Positions 7,249-15,442 of a DNA stretch of 36,382 bases are shown here, piece by piece. The translations under genes and the position numbers were made by a program. Positions within the stretch are counted from its first letter, which is position 1; the number at the start of each line of letters is the position of its first letter. A model generated the notes under the pieces. That model did no database searches and had not been told where the DNA came from. It worked only from the letters and a program-made list of their open reading frames with translations. The stretch comes from an uncultured Bacilli bacterium (GTDB lineage: Bacteria; Bacillota_I; Bacilli_A; RF39; UBA660): positions 1-36,382 of the forward strand of contig CAKOOV010000014.1 in the NCBI GenBank assembly GCA_934098435.1, given 5' to 3'.

Positions 7249-7770
7249 TTACTCTTCCCTAAAATATATATTGTTTTCAATTTCATGTTCAAGTGTTGTA
7301 CTAATACCATGACCAGGATATACTTTTATATCGTGAGAATATTTCTTTATTTTATCTATACTTTTTTGCATGTCCTCTATTGAACCTCCTGGTAAATCAC
7401 ATCTTCCTACTGTTTCATAAAAAAGAAAATCACCAGAAAAGAGCATTTTTTCTTTTTCAAAATAGAAGGATATAGCATCTTCCTTATGACCAGGAGTTTT
7501 TATTACGCTGAAATTAAATGGCCCTATACTATATTCTTGTTCCTTTAAATTTTCATTTGAATATTCTTTGTATTCTTTAAAGAATGGTAAAGCTCCTACG
7601 TGATCAAAGTGTTTATGAGTTATTAGTACTCCTAATATATTTCTATTTCCAATTGCTTCTTTTATTTTAGTTGGCTCATCGCCTGGATCAATAATTAGTA
7701 CATCATTTTGATTACTTAGGATATAGCAATTTTCTTTAAAACTTCCAACTATTATTTTTTCTACTTTCAT
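7249..7770 (-). CDS. MBL-fold metallo-hydrolase, glyoxalase II-like (YqgX family)
   Basis: The 173-residue protein is a compact metallo-beta-lactamase fold. THKHFDH supplies the metal ligands His52, His54, Asp56 and His57. TPGH, SGDFLF and PGHG supply the remaining ligands. Short proteins of this kind are annotated as hydroxyacylglutathione hydrolase-like, but they lack the C-terminal glutathione-binding domain, so the thioester substrate is uncertain. Its ATG overlaps the rnc stop by four bases and its stop is one base from the pncC start, indicating tight coupling. Confidence 0.9.
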   Translation of the reverse strand: MKVEKIIVGSFKENCYILSNQNDVLIIDPGDEPTKIKEAIGNRNILGVLITHKHFDHVGALPFFKEYKEYSNENLKEQEYSIGPFNFSVIKTPGHKEDAISFYFEKEKMLFSGDFLFYETVGRCDLPGGSIEDMQKSIDKIKKYSHDIKVYPGHGISTTLEHEIENNIYFREE

Positions 7771-8420
7771 TTTTCTACTTTTGCCTCTTTACTTAATGCA
7801 TCTTTTGCAGCTTCTTGTTCTGAAGCTTTCTTGCTGCCCGCTGTTCCCTTTCCCATAATGATACCATCTATTTTGACAATAGATGTAAATGTTTTATTAT
7901 GAGCAGGTCCTTTTTCATCTATTACTTCATATATTATGGATTTTTTTACTGTTTGGACTAATTCTTGTAATTTTGACTTATAATCATGTAAGAATTCTAT
8001 TTCGTTTTCGATATATTTCACTATGATATCTAAAACAAATTTCTTAGTAAACTCAAAACCTTGATCTAAATATACTGCTGCTGTAAATGCTTCAAATACA
8101 TCTGCCATAATAGTTGTATTTATTTCTTCTCCTGTACCAACTCTTATATCTTCATCTAATCCTAATTCTTTAGCATAAGTAGCGCATGCTTCTTCGCATA
8201 CATATGAAGCACGCATTTTTGTCATTATTCCTTCTTCTAATTTTCTTTCTTTGTATAAATAATCACTAATTATTATTTCTAATACAGCATCTCCTAAAAA
8301 TTCTAGTCTCTCATAATCTGGATAGTTTGGATTTTCATTTGTATATGATGAATGTGTTACTGCTGTACTATATAAGTTCATATTTGTTGGATTTATATTA
8401 ATATGTTTAAATACTTTCAT
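7767..8420 (-). CDS. rnc: Ribonuclease III
   Basis: A 217-residue double-strand-specific RNase that matures rRNA and degrades structured or antisense RNA. The RNase III signature ERLEFLGDAVLE (37-48) and the second acidic cluster DVFEAFTAAVYLDQG are intact. A dsRNA-binding domain occupies about 149-214 with the GKGTAGSKKASEQEAAKDAL helix. It starts inside the 3' end of trmB (14-base overlap) and ends in an ATGA overlap with the MBL gene. AAAGGAG precedes the ATG. Confidence 0.97.
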   Translation of the reverse strand: MKVFKHININPTNMNLYSTAVTHSSYTNENPNYPDYERLEFLGDAVLEIIISDYLYKERKLEEGIMTKMRASYVCEEACATYAKELGLDEDIRVGTGEEINTTIMADVFEAFTAAVYLDQGFEFTKKFVLDIIVKYIENEIEFLHDYKSKLQELVQTVKKSIIYEVIDEKGPAHNKTFTSIVKIDGIIMGKGTAGSKKASEQEAAKDALSKEAKVEK

Positions 8421-9057
8421 AATTATCTCCTTTCTTACTAGCTTCTAAGTAATTTATCTTTAATCCTTGACTAGTAAATTTGTCTTCATATTCAGTAGTT
8501 ATTATATTTTCTTTTGAACTATGTAAATCATTTGTTAAATAATTTATTGTATAGCCATATTCTTTTAATGATTCTACTGAATAATCAAAAAGTGGCTTAT
8601 TATCTGTCTTCATTATTATATTTTTATCTTTTTTAAATATTTTATCATATCTTGCTAAAAATCTTGGGCTTGTTAATCTTCTTTTAGCATGTCTATCTTT
8701 AGGCCATGGATCGGAAAAATTTAAATATATTAGATCTATCTCTTTATCAAATATATCTTCAATTAATCTTGCATCCATTCTTACTAGATATAGATTATTT
8801 AATTCTAATTCGTTTGTTTTTTGTATTGCTCTTAGTATAACTGAATCATACATTTCTATACCTATGTAATTGATATTGGGATTATTAATGGCATTTTGTA
8901 TTATGAAATTTCCTTTTCCCATTCCTATTTCAATATATATGGGGTTATTATTATTAAATAGTTTATTCCATTTTCCTTTATATTCATTTGGATTAATAAT
9001 AAAATATTTTCCTTCTTTTATTTTGTCGCTTGCTCCTTTTATGTTTTTTAATCTCAT
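8407..9057 (-). CDS. trmB: tRNA (guanine-N7-)-methyltransferase TrmB
   Basis: Class I SAM-dependent methyltransferase that makes m7G46 in tRNA variable loops. The 216 residues include the SAM-binding loop EIGMGKGNF (43-51) and the family signature NFSDPWPKDRHAKRR (113-127). A C-terminal TxYExKF-like motif (TEYEDKF) completes the family pattern. It is the first gene of the operon running leftward to 6235 and is divergent from the small plus-strand gene at 9132. A TATAAT lies in the intergenic region but no clear -35 box. Confidence 0.97.
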   Translation of the reverse strand: MRLKNIKGASDKIKEGKYFIINPNEYKGKWNKLFNNNNPIYIEIGMGKGNFIIQNAINNPNINYIGIEMYDSVILRAIQKTNELELNNLYLVRMDARLIEDIFDKEIDLIYLNFSDPWPKDRHAKRRLTSPRFLARYDKIFKKDKNIIMKTDNKPLFDYSVESLKEYGYTINYLTNDLHSSKENIITTEYEDKFTSQGLKINYLEASKKGDNYESI

Positions 9058-9131
9058 CTTCTCACATCCATATAGTATTATATCATTATTTTTTATTTTT
9101 GCATATAATAAAGTAAAAGGATTGTGATAAT

Positions 9132-9392
9132 ATGAATGAAAGAGATATGATGTATGGTGGTTATTATCAAAATATGCCAGGTAATATCTCCTACGGTAAC
9201 TTTGGTTATCAAGGAATGCCTGGTTCTCTTATGCCTATGCAGGGAATGATGCCAAATAATCAGTATACTATGAATAATGATAGTAATAATATTATTGCTA
9301 GGATAAATAGTCTTGAAAGTCGAGTTAAAGCACTGGAACAAAGAATTAATGGTAATGTTTCATTAGATGATAATTCTCTTTATATGTTATAA
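9132..9392 (+). CDS. Small Gly/Met/Tyr/Asn-rich protein with C-terminal coiled coil, unknown
   Basis: An 86-residue protein. Residues 1-50 are low complexity, rich in Met, Gly, Tyr, Asn and Pro; residues about 52-74 (IIARINSLESRVKALEQRI) form a strong heptad coiled coil. No signal peptide or membrane segment is seen. The composition recalls small spore-coat or surface-layer assembly proteins, but I recognise no family. The ORF has good codon use, an upstream AAAGGA and a hairpin (9388-9427) just after the stop, which supports a real gene. Confidence 0.65.
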   Translation: MNERDMMYGGYYQNMPGNISYGNFGYQGMPGSLMPMQGMMPNNQYTMNNDSNNIIARINSLESRVKALEQRINGNVSLDDNSLYML

Positions 9393-9427
9393 AATAAGGC
9401 CACTACTTAATAATAGTGGTCTTATTC
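9388..9427 (+). terminator. Hairpin after the small coiled-coil gene
   Basis: About 13 paired bases, AATAAGGCCACTA with TAGTGGTCTTATT (one G-T pair), loop of about 8. The T-run is poor on the plus strand, and on the minus strand it reads TTATTTTAT, so the direction of action is uncertain. Confidence 0.5.
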
Positions 9428-9450
9428 TAAATATTAATCTAGTAAAATAT

Positions 9451-9482
9451 AAACAAACTCGAACTAAAATAAATAGTTCGAG
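9451..9482 (-). terminator. Terminator of the tRNA-Ile/tRNA-Leu unit
   Basis: Perfect 9-bp stem CTCGAACTA (9458-9466) with TAGTTCGAG (9474-9482), 7-nt loop, followed on the minus strand by TTTGTTTATATTTT. It lies 13 bases past the 3' end of tRNA-Leu. Confidence 0.8.
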
Positions 9483-9494
9483 TATCAAACAATT

Positions 9495-9578
9495 TGGTGC
9501 GGGTGAAGGGACTTGAACCCCCACGGATGAACCACTAGATCCTAAGTCTAGCGCGTCTGCCAATTTCGCCACACCCGC
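9495..9578 (-). tRNA. tRNA-Leu (anticodon TAG)
   Basis: A complete class II tRNA of 84 bases with encoded CCA. Acceptor GCGGGTG pairs with CACCCGC, the anticodon loop is CTTAGGA within stem CTAGA/TCTAG, a long variable arm is present, and the T arm is GGGGGTTCAAGTCCC. It is transcribed leftward after tRNA-Ile from the promoter at 9710-9738. Confidence 0.97.
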
Positions 9579-9591
9579 ATAAATAATTAAG

Positions 9592-9668
9592 TGGTGGACC
9601 CTGTAGGACTCGAACCTACGACCGCCCGGTTATGAGCCGGATGCTCTAACCAACTGAGCTAAGGGTCC
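9592..9668 (-). tRNA. tRNA-Ile2 (anticodon CAT, to be lysidinylated)
   Basis: A complete 77-base tRNA with CCA encoded. Acceptor GGACCC pairs with GGGTCC and the anticodon loop is CTCATAA in stem CCGG/CCGG. The body is nearly the same as Bacillus tRNA-Ile(CAU), not initiator or elongator tRNA-Met: it has a Watson-Crick first base pair and the Ile2 D-arm. Such tRNAs need TilS to convert C34 to lysidine; tilS is not in the window. The identity is by remembered similarity, so elongator Met remains a small possibility. Confidence 0.9.
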
Positions 9669-9709
9669 ATCATAAATTAGTATTTTTTCCTTTAAACAGG
9701 AACAAATTA

Positions 9710-9738
9710 AGTATATCATTTTTAGTGTTCTCTGTCAA
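9710..9738 (-). promoter_or_regulatory. Promoter of tRNA-Ile/tRNA-Leu
   Basis: Consensus -35 TTGACA (9733-9738), 17-bp spacer, -10 TATACT (9710-9715), about 42 bases upstream of the mature tRNA-Ile 5' end. Confidence 0.8.
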
Positions 9739-9811
9739 TAAGATAATTTTATTTTTTAACTTATTTGGATTATTTTTTACTATTTTATGCTTTATGTGAA
9801 TAAAATTTACT

Positions 9812-10072
9812 ATGAATAATATTAATTTTGATGATAAGTCTCTTACTACTCTTGCTTTTGTTATTGGTTTGACGCTAATTGACAATCTTTCTAGTACAGA
9901 GCAAAATGCTGTTGGTAATTGGATTATGTTAATTGCTCAAACTTTATGTACTAATGGTAGCTACACTTTTAATAAAGAATGGAAAAGTCATATTGAAGAT
10001 GATAATGGTATAACTAAAGATACACTTAGAAAAACTAGTGATATTATTAATAGAGAAATTAATAAGCTATAA
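9812..10072 (+). CDS. Small soluble protein of unknown function
   Basis: An 86-residue protein that starts MNNINFDDKSLTTLAFVIG and has a hydrophobic helix-rich first half (LAFVIGLTLIDNLSSTEQNAVGNW region) and a charged C-terminal helix. It has the look of a small helical protein that is common in Firmicutes without assigned function; I cannot name the family. No strong ribosome-binding site precedes ATG 9812. It is convergent with the alpha/beta hydrolase at 10081, with only 8 bases between their stops. Confidence 0.6.
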   Translation: MNNINFDDKSLTTLAFVIGLTLIDNLSSTEQNAVGNWIMLIAQTLCTNGSYTFNKEWKSHIEDDNGITKDTLRKTSDIINREINKL

Positions 10073-10080
10073 ATTTATTT

Positions 10081-10971
10081 TTATTTATTTAAAAATTTTA
10101 ATACATCTTTGTATATTATTTCTTTTTCATTTTCATTTAATATTTCATGTTTTAAATCTTTATATAACTTGCTTGTTACATTTTTATATCCTAATTCTTT
10201 TAAAAAGTCTACTAGTTCTAAAAACTTGTTTTCATTTTGAATAACTGGATCATCACTTCCCGCTATTAAAAAGATTGGAAGAGATTTATTTTGCATTTTA
10301 TAATTTTCTTTTTGAAATGCATTATCCATTAATTTATATAAATTTGTAAAACCATTACTGGTAAATATAAAGCCACATAATTCATCTTTGTTATAATTAT
10401 TTACGTTATCTATATTTTTAGATAACCAACTATTATCTATATTTTTATCTTTACTATAATTACCAAATGTTAATTTGTTTAATAATTTATTTGGTTTATT
10501 TGTATGAGTACTTAGCTTTGATAATTTTATAGCAAATTTTGTTAATTCATTTTTAGTAGGAGGACCACATAATATTAATTTTTCTATTTCATTATCATAT
10601 TTTTGAATATAGCCTCTAGCTACTAATGTCCCCATACTATGACTAAATAGATATATTTTTTTGTTTTTATATTTTTTCTTTATATATTTTGTTACATCAT
10701 ATAAGTCATTTATTATATAATCTATATTTTCGGTATAAAAATAACCTAAATCTTCTTTACTTTTAACACTTGCTCCATGGCCTCGATGGTCATGAATTAC
10801 TGCAGCATAGCCATTATCTTTTAAATATTCCATGAAATTGTAATATCTTTCTTTATGTTCGGCCATTCCGTGGGATATTTGTACTACTCCTTTTATTTCG
10901 CTATTTGGTTCTATATAGGCTATTTCTAATTCTAGATTATCACTACTTGACTTTATTTTTTCTATTTTCAT
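10081..10971 (-). CDS. Alpha/beta hydrolase, monoacylglycerol lipase-like (PldB family)
   Basis: A 296-residue serine hydrolase of the Hydrolase_4 type. The oxyanion region ISHGMAEHKERY (32-43), HDHRGHGAS (60-68) and the nucleophile elbow FSHSMGT (Ser112) are clear. GSDDPV supplies the likely catalytic Asp and LKHEILNE the His. The family hydrolyses monoacylglycerols or lysophospholipids; the substrate here is inferred. No signal peptide is seen. AGGAG precedes the ATG, and its transcript is separated from ppdK by the hairpin at 11008-11034. Confidence 0.9.
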   Translation of the reverse strand: MKIEKIKSSSDNLELEIAYIEPNSEIKGVVQISHGMAEHKERYYNFMEYLKDNGYAAVIHDHRGHGASVKSKEDLGYFYTENIDYIINDLYDVTKYIKKKYKNKKIYLFSHSMGTLVARGYIQKYDNEIEKLILCGPPTKNELTKFAIKLSKLSTHTNKPNKLLNKLTFGNYSKDKNIDNSWLSKNIDNVNNYNKDELCGFIFTSNGFTNLYKLMDNAFQKENYKMQNKSLPIFLIAGSDDPVIQNENKFLELVDFLKELGYKNVTSKLYKDLKHEILNENEKEIIYKDVLKFLNK

Positions 10972-11007
10972 TTTATCAACTCCTAATATGATTGTATCAT
11001 AAAGTAA

Positions 11008-11034
11008 AAGAAAACTCCATCTTTTGATGAAGTT
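11008..11034 (-). terminator. Terminator downstream of ppdK
   Basis: Minus-strand hairpin AACT-CATC / GATG-AGTT (11013-11034) with one C-A mismatch and an AAAA loop, followed by TTTTCTTTT. It lies about 180 bases after the ppdK stop, so the double hairpin at 11145-11197 would be in the ppdK 3' UTR. Confidence 0.5.
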
Positions 11035-11144
11035 ATTCTAATTTTTTAACTAGGATTATCTATTAGTCGTACTACTATATTTTCACACTAATAAATATAA
11101 TATAAATATACTATATTTTTCTAAAAATTCTCTTAATTAATGTT

Positions 11145-11197
11145 TATTTGGAGACCCAGGCTCCAAATAACACTAGCAAGACTACAGGCTTGCAGTG
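11145..11197 (-). repeat. Tandem double-hairpin element 2 (3' of ppdK)
   Basis: Arms 11145-11153/11161-11169 (9 bp, 7-nt loop) and 11171-11180/11189-11197 (9 bp with one bulged A, 8-nt loop), one base apart. On the minus strand, the sense of ppdK, the loops are CCTGTAGT then CCTGGGT, closed by AAG/CTT and GAG/CTC. It begins 20 bases after the ppdK stop. Confidence 0.8.
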
Positions 11198-11216
11198 AAA
11201 AAAGAATTTTTAATGA

Positions 11217-13850
11217 TTATATATTTTCTTTTAGTTTTGCTTGAGCAGCTGCTAATCTAGCAATAGGAACTCTATATGGAGAGCATGATACATAGTCTAA
11301 TCCTACTTTGTGGAAGAATTCTATTGATGATGGTTCTCCTCCATGTTCTCCACAAATACCTAGTTTGATATCACTTCTAGTACTTTTTCCTTTTTCTACT
11401 GCCATTTCTACTAATTTTCCTACACCTTTTTGATCTAGTTTGGCAAATGGATCTATTTCATATATTTGATTTTGATAGTAGGAATCTAAGAATTTACCGG
11501 CATCATCTCTTGAAAAACCAAAAGTTAATTGTGTTAAATCATTTGTTCCAAAAGAGAAGAATTCTGCTTCTTTAGCTATTTCATCTGCTAAAAGAGCTGC
11601 TCTTGGTACTTCTATCATAGTACCAATATGATACTTTATATTAGAATTTTTTTCTTTCTTTACTTCTTCGGCTACTTCGACAACAATATCTTTAACAAAC
11701 TTAAGTTCCTTCTCTTCACCTACTAATGGTATCATAATCTCAGGTGTAATGTTATATCCTTCTTCTTCATTTACTTCAATAGCGGCTTCTATTAAGGCTC
11801 TTGTTTGCATTTTTGCTATTTCCGGATATGTTACATCTAATCTACATCCACGGTGGCCCATCATTGGATTAAATTCGTGTAATTCTGCTATTTTATTTTT
11901 TAAATGTTCTACTGTTACATTCATTTCTTTTGCTAGTGATATTATTTCTTCATCTTCTGATGGTAAGAATTCATGAAGTGGTGGATCTAAGTACCTTACT
12001 GTCATAGGTAGATTTTTTAATTCTTTATACATAGCTTTGAAGTCACTTTTTTGAAATGGTATTAATTCATTTAAGGCTTTGGTTCTTTCTTCTGATGTAT
12101 CTGAAAGAATCATTTTTCTTATTTTTGGTATTCTATCTTCTTCAAAGAACATGTGTTCTGTTCTACATAATCCTATTCCTTCTGCTCCTAATTCTATGGC
12201 TTTTTTAGTGTCTTTTGGGTTATCGGCATTTGTTCTGATTCCAAGTGTTCTATATTTATCTGCTAAAGACATTATTCTTCCAAAGTTTCCACTTACAGTG
12301 GCTTCTTCTGTTTTTATATCTCCTTTATATATTTTTCCGGTATTTCCATCTATAGAGATGTAGTCTCCTTCATGGAATGTATATCCACCTAAAGTGAAAT
12401 ATTTTTCTTCTTCATTGATACTCATTTGAGTACAACCAGCTACGCAACAAGTTCCCATGCCACGTGCTACAACAGCGGCATGTGATGTTCTACCGCCTCT
12501 ACCTGTTAAAATTCCTTGTGAAGCTGTCATTCCTTCGATATCTTCTGGAGTTGTTTCTAATCTTACTAGTACTACTCTTTCTCCTTGACCACCTTTTCCT
12601 TGCTTTTTGGCATCTAGTGCTGTAAATACTACTTTACCAGCAGCAGCTCCTGGAGAGGCTGGAAGGGCTTCTCCTATTTCTATTCCTTCTTTTAGTGCTT
12701 CATCATTAAAGGTTGGATGTAATAATTGATCTAAGCTTTTAGCATCTATTCTTAATAGTGCTTCTTTTTCTGTTATCATATTTTCATCTATTAAATCACA
12801 TGCTATCTTTATGGCTGCTTTAGCAGTTCTTTTTCCATTTCTTGTTTGCAATATATACAATTTTCCTTCTTCAATAGTAAATTCCATATCTTGCATATCA
12901 CGATAATGTTTTTCTAAACTATCTGCTATATGGATAAATTCATTATAACATTCTGGCATATCTTCTTGTAATTTAGTAATTGGCTCTGGAGTTCTTACTC
13001 CTGCTACTACATCTTCTCCTTGAGCATTGATTAGATATTCTCCATAAATTCCTTTTTTACCTGTTGCAGGATCTCTAGTAAAGGCTACTCCTGTTTCTGA
13101 GGTTTCTCCCATATTGCCAAATACCATTGACTGTATATTAACTGCTGTACCCCAATCTCCTGGTATATCATTCATTCTTCTATATACAATGGCTCTTTTA
13201 TTATTCCATGATCTAAATACAGCTTCTACTGCTCCAATTAGTTGTTCTTTTGGATCTTGAGGAAATTCTTCTCCATGCATATGATCGCTATATACTTTTT
13301 TAAATCTTTTTACTAATTCTTTTAGGTCTTCTACTGTAAGTTCAGTATCATATGTTATATTTTTTTCTTTTTTTACTTCATCTATTATTTTTTCAAAGAA
13401 AGATTTATTTACTTCCATAACAACATCTGAATACATTTGAATAAATCTTCGATATGAGTCATAGGCAAATCTTTCGTTTTTTGTCTTCTTAGCTAGACCT
13501 TCAACGCTTATATCATTTAATCCTAGATTTAGAATTGTATCCATCATACCGGGCATACTAGCCCTTGCTCCGCTTCTTACGGATACTAATAATGGGTTAT
13601 CATTAGAGCCAAATTCTTTACCTATTTGTTCTTCTAATAATTTTATATTAGAAAATATTTCTTCTTCAATATCTTTTGATATTTTTTTACTTTCTTTATA
13701 ATAATTTATACAAGCCTCTGTAGTAATGGTAAATCCTTTAGGTATTGGAAGGCCTAAATTAGTCATTTCTGCTAGGTTAGCACCCTTACCTCCTAATAGA
13801 TTACGCATATCTTTATTTCCTTCGGTGAAGGCATATACATACTTTGTCAT
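11217..13850 (-). CDS. ppdK: Pyruvate, phosphate dikinase
   Basis: PPDK interconverts PEP, AMP and PPi with pyruvate, ATP and Pi, and in anaerobes serves a PPi-linked glycolysis. The 877 residues are full length: N-terminal ATP-grasp nucleotide domain (GGKGANLAEM at 20-29), central phosphohistidine domain with GRGGRTSHAAVVARGMG (catalytic His457), and C-terminal PEP/pyruvate barrel with FGTNDLTQ and the GICGEHGGEP catalytic Cys. A 17-bp-spaced promoter precedes it. It appears to be a single-gene unit followed by a double hairpin and a terminator. Confidence 0.98.
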   Translation of the reverse strand: MTKYVYAFTEGNKDMRNLLGGKGANLAEMTNLGLPIPKGFTITTEACINYYKESKKISKDIEEEIFSNIKLLEEQIGKEFGSNDNPLLVSVRSGARASMPGMMDTILNLGLNDISVEGLAKKTKNERFAYDSYRRFIQMYSDVVMEVNKSFFEKIIDEVKKEKNITYDTELTVEDLKELVKRFKKVYSDHMHGEEFPQDPKEQLIGAVEAVFRSWNNKRAIVYRRMNDIPGDWGTAVNIQSMVFGNMGETSETGVAFTRDPATGKKGIYGEYLINAQGEDVVAGVRTPEPITKLQEDMPECYNEFIHIADSLEKHYRDMQDMEFTIEEGKLYILQTRNGKRTAKAAIKIACDLIDENMITEKEALLRIDAKSLDQLLHPTFNDEALKEGIEIGEALPASPGAAAGKVVFTALDAKKQGKGGQGERVVLVRLETTPEDIEGMTASQGILTGRGGRTSHAAVVARGMGTCCVAGCTQMSINEEEKYFTLGGYTFHEGDYISIDGNTGKIYKGDIKTEEATVSGNFGRIMSLADKYRTLGIRTNADNPKDTKKAIELGAEGIGLCRTEHMFFEEDRIPKIRKMILSDTSEERTKALNELIPFQKSDFKAMYKELKNLPMTVRYLDPPLHEFLPSEDEEIISLAKEMNVTVEHLKNKIAELHEFNPMMGHRGCRLDVTYPEIAKMQTRALIEAAIEVNEEEGYNITPEIMIPLVGEEKELKFVKDIVVEVAEEVKKEKNSNIKYHIGTMIEVPRAALLADEIAKEAEFFSFGTNDLTQLTFGFSRDDAGKFLDSYYQNQIYEIDPFAKLDQKGVGKLVEMAVEKGKSTRSDIKLGICGEHGGEPSSIEFFHKVGLDYVSCSPYRVPIARLAAAQAKLKENI

Positions 13851-13874
13851 ATTATCAACTCTCCTTACTTTTTA

Positions 13875-13903
13875 ATCATAGCAGAAACATAATTAAATGT
13901 AAA
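13875..13903 (-). promoter_or_regulatory. Promoter of ppdK
   Basis: -35 TTTACA (13898-13903), 17-bp spacer, -10 TATGAT (13875-13880), 25 bases upstream of the ATG. Confidence 0.65.
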
Positions 13904-13946
13904 GAAAGTACTTATTTTTTTACTTATTTTTTGACACTTTTATATT

Positions 13947-13974
13947 AAAAAAGAAGTTACGATAAATGTAACTT
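13947..13974 (-). terminator. Terminator of the unknown gene at 13990
   Basis: AAGTTAC (13954-13960) pairs with GTAACTT (13968-13974), 7-nt loop, followed by CTTTTTT on the minus strand. Confidence 0.75.
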
Positions 13975-13989
13975 ACATAACTTTTGTAA

Positions 13990-14901
13990 TTAAATACCTC
14001 TTCTATTGCTTTTTGTTTCTTCAAAATTAATAACCATATCGTAATCAGTAGGAACTTTAGAAATAAAATCAAATAATACTCCTGGTAAAGTGTTTATAGG
14101 TGTTTCTATAACGCCAGTAGCTCCAATACTATTTTTATTTACTCTATTAACACCAGGTAAATTATTAATCATTTCAATATTACAAAGTTTAGGAATAAAA
14201 TATTCAATTCTAGCTATATTATTATTTAATGTAACTTCTATTGTCAAAGCATGTCCCCTATCTCTAACCATTATTATTAGTTTTTTATCATTTATTGCTA
14301 CCATATCAGTCCATCCACAATCTAAATCATTTGGAAACATTTTAAATATTTGTTCAAACATAGGATTTTTAATACCTCTTAAACTTATAGGGTAATTATA
14401 ATTGTTATTTTTCTCATTTAATAATGGTAATGATTGTAATATTTTTTCATTATTAACGATATATGAATGAATGAAATGTAATATTTCATTTATTGATAAT
14501 GCTGTTTCTATAGGACTAGTACCGCTAAAGGCATAACCAACACATTTATTTTTTACATTATCTATAAATGCTGGATCCATATTACTTATATATTTTTGAT
14601 AAAATGATTTTAATTTATTAATATCAAAACCACAGTTATAAAAACTTTCCATTGTATTTTTTTCTAACAAGCATATTCTTTTGAAGACATGTGAGTCTTT
14701 TCCAAATATATCTAGGGTAACACATTTTAATTCATTAAATATATATGTAAGTGAATCATTTAATTTATCTGTATATTTACTAATTGATTCTTCATCCATA
14801 TATCCATCTAGAGACTGTGGAGCAATGTCAAATAGTTCTTTTTTTATCTTAACATCTACTGAAAAAAAGTGTTGTAGTTTAATCATTCTTTCATTATCCA
14901 T
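13990..14901 (-). CDS. Conserved-looking protein of unknown function
   Basis: A 303-residue soluble protein with no signal peptide or membrane segment. The start at 14901 is chosen because AGGAAGTGATAAA precedes it directly; an in-frame ATG 21 bases upstream lacks such a site. The N-terminal half looks helical, while residues from about 190 on alternate in a beta-rich manner (GWTDMVAINDKKLIIMVRDRGHALTIEV region). I recognise no domain. It stands between ppdK and rplM-rpsI with its own terminator and has no obvious functional neighbour. Confidence 0.75.
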   Translation of the reverse strand: MDNERMIKLQHFFSVDVKIKKELFDIAPQSLDGYMDEESISKYTDKLNDSLTYIFNELKCVTLDIFGKDSHVFKRICLLEKNTMESFYNCGFDINKLKSFYQKYISNMDPAFIDNVKNKCVGYAFSGTSPIETALSINEILHFIHSYIVNNEKILQSLPLLNEKNNNYNYPISLRGIKNPMFEQIFKMFPNDLDCGWTDMVAINDKKLIIMVRDRGHALTIEVTLNNNIARIEYFIPKLCNIEMINNLPGVNRVNKNSIGATGVIETPINTLPGVLFDFISKVPTDYDMVINFEETKSNRRGI

Positions 14902-14986
14902 TTTATCACTTCCTATGTTCATTATATCATATAAAGTTAGATTTTAATATTATTTTAATTGTAAAATATTAAATTATATCTTATAT

Positions 14987-15015
14987 AAAAAAGAAGTTAC
15001 TGTGATTGTAACTTC
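14987..15015 (-). terminator. Terminator of rplM-rpsI
   Basis: GAAGTTAC (14993-15000) pairs with GTAACTTC (15008-15015), 7-nt loop, then TTTTTT on the minus strand. The stem resembles the terminator at 13947-13974, but the loops differ. Confidence 0.85.
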
Positions 15016-15022
15016 TATTATA

Positions 15023-15442
15023 TTATCTCTTAGAGAATTGTGGAGCTCTTCTAGCACCTTTAAGACCATATTTCTTTCTTTCTTTAACTCTTGGATCTCT
15101 AGTTATAAATCCATTTGCTTTAAGTGTTTTTCTGTATGAGTCTTCATTTGCTTCATTACCTGCATCATATTCTAGTAAAGCTCTTGTGATACCAAGTCTG
15201 ATTGCACCAGTTTGTCCTGAGAAACCTCCTCCTGATACACTAGCATTTACATCGAATGTAGTTTCATTTTTAGTTACTACTAATGGTTGTTTTAAGTCCA
15301 TTACTAATACTTCATAAGGCATATATTCATGAACGTCTTTTCCATTTACAGTTATTTTACCAGTACCTGGAGTTAATGTAACTTTTGCTACTGAGCCTTT
15401 TCTTCTACCAGTTCCATAGAAACTTCTTTTTTCTTTAGCCAT
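15023..15442 (-). CDS. rpsI: 30S ribosomal protein S9
   Basis: 139 residues with the S9 hallmarks: FYGTGRRKGSVAKV at the N-terminus, VSGGGFSGQTGAIRLGITRAL in the middle and the C-terminal tail KYGLKGARRAPQFSKR that reaches the P-site tRNA. It overlaps rplM by one base, so both come from the same mRNA and leader. Confidence 0.98.
   Translation of the reverse strand: MAKEKRSFYGTGRRKGSVAKVTLTPGTGKITVNGKDVHEYMPYEVLVMDLKQPLVVTKNETTFDVNASVSGGGFSGQTGAIRLGITRALLEYDAGNEANEDSYRKTLKANGFITRDPRVKERKKYGLKGARRAPQFSKR

Noticed and set aside
7248..7310. Extended start of the CinA-type protein at 7310
   Set aside because: The extension overlaps the end of the MBL gene in another frame and is unlike the family; ATG 7247 is one base after the MBL stop and begins the conserved domain.
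6979..7383. Plus-strand frame of 134 codons, hydrophobic
   Set aside because: It lies antisense to two well-supported genes and has the composition expected from reversing AT-rich coding sequence.
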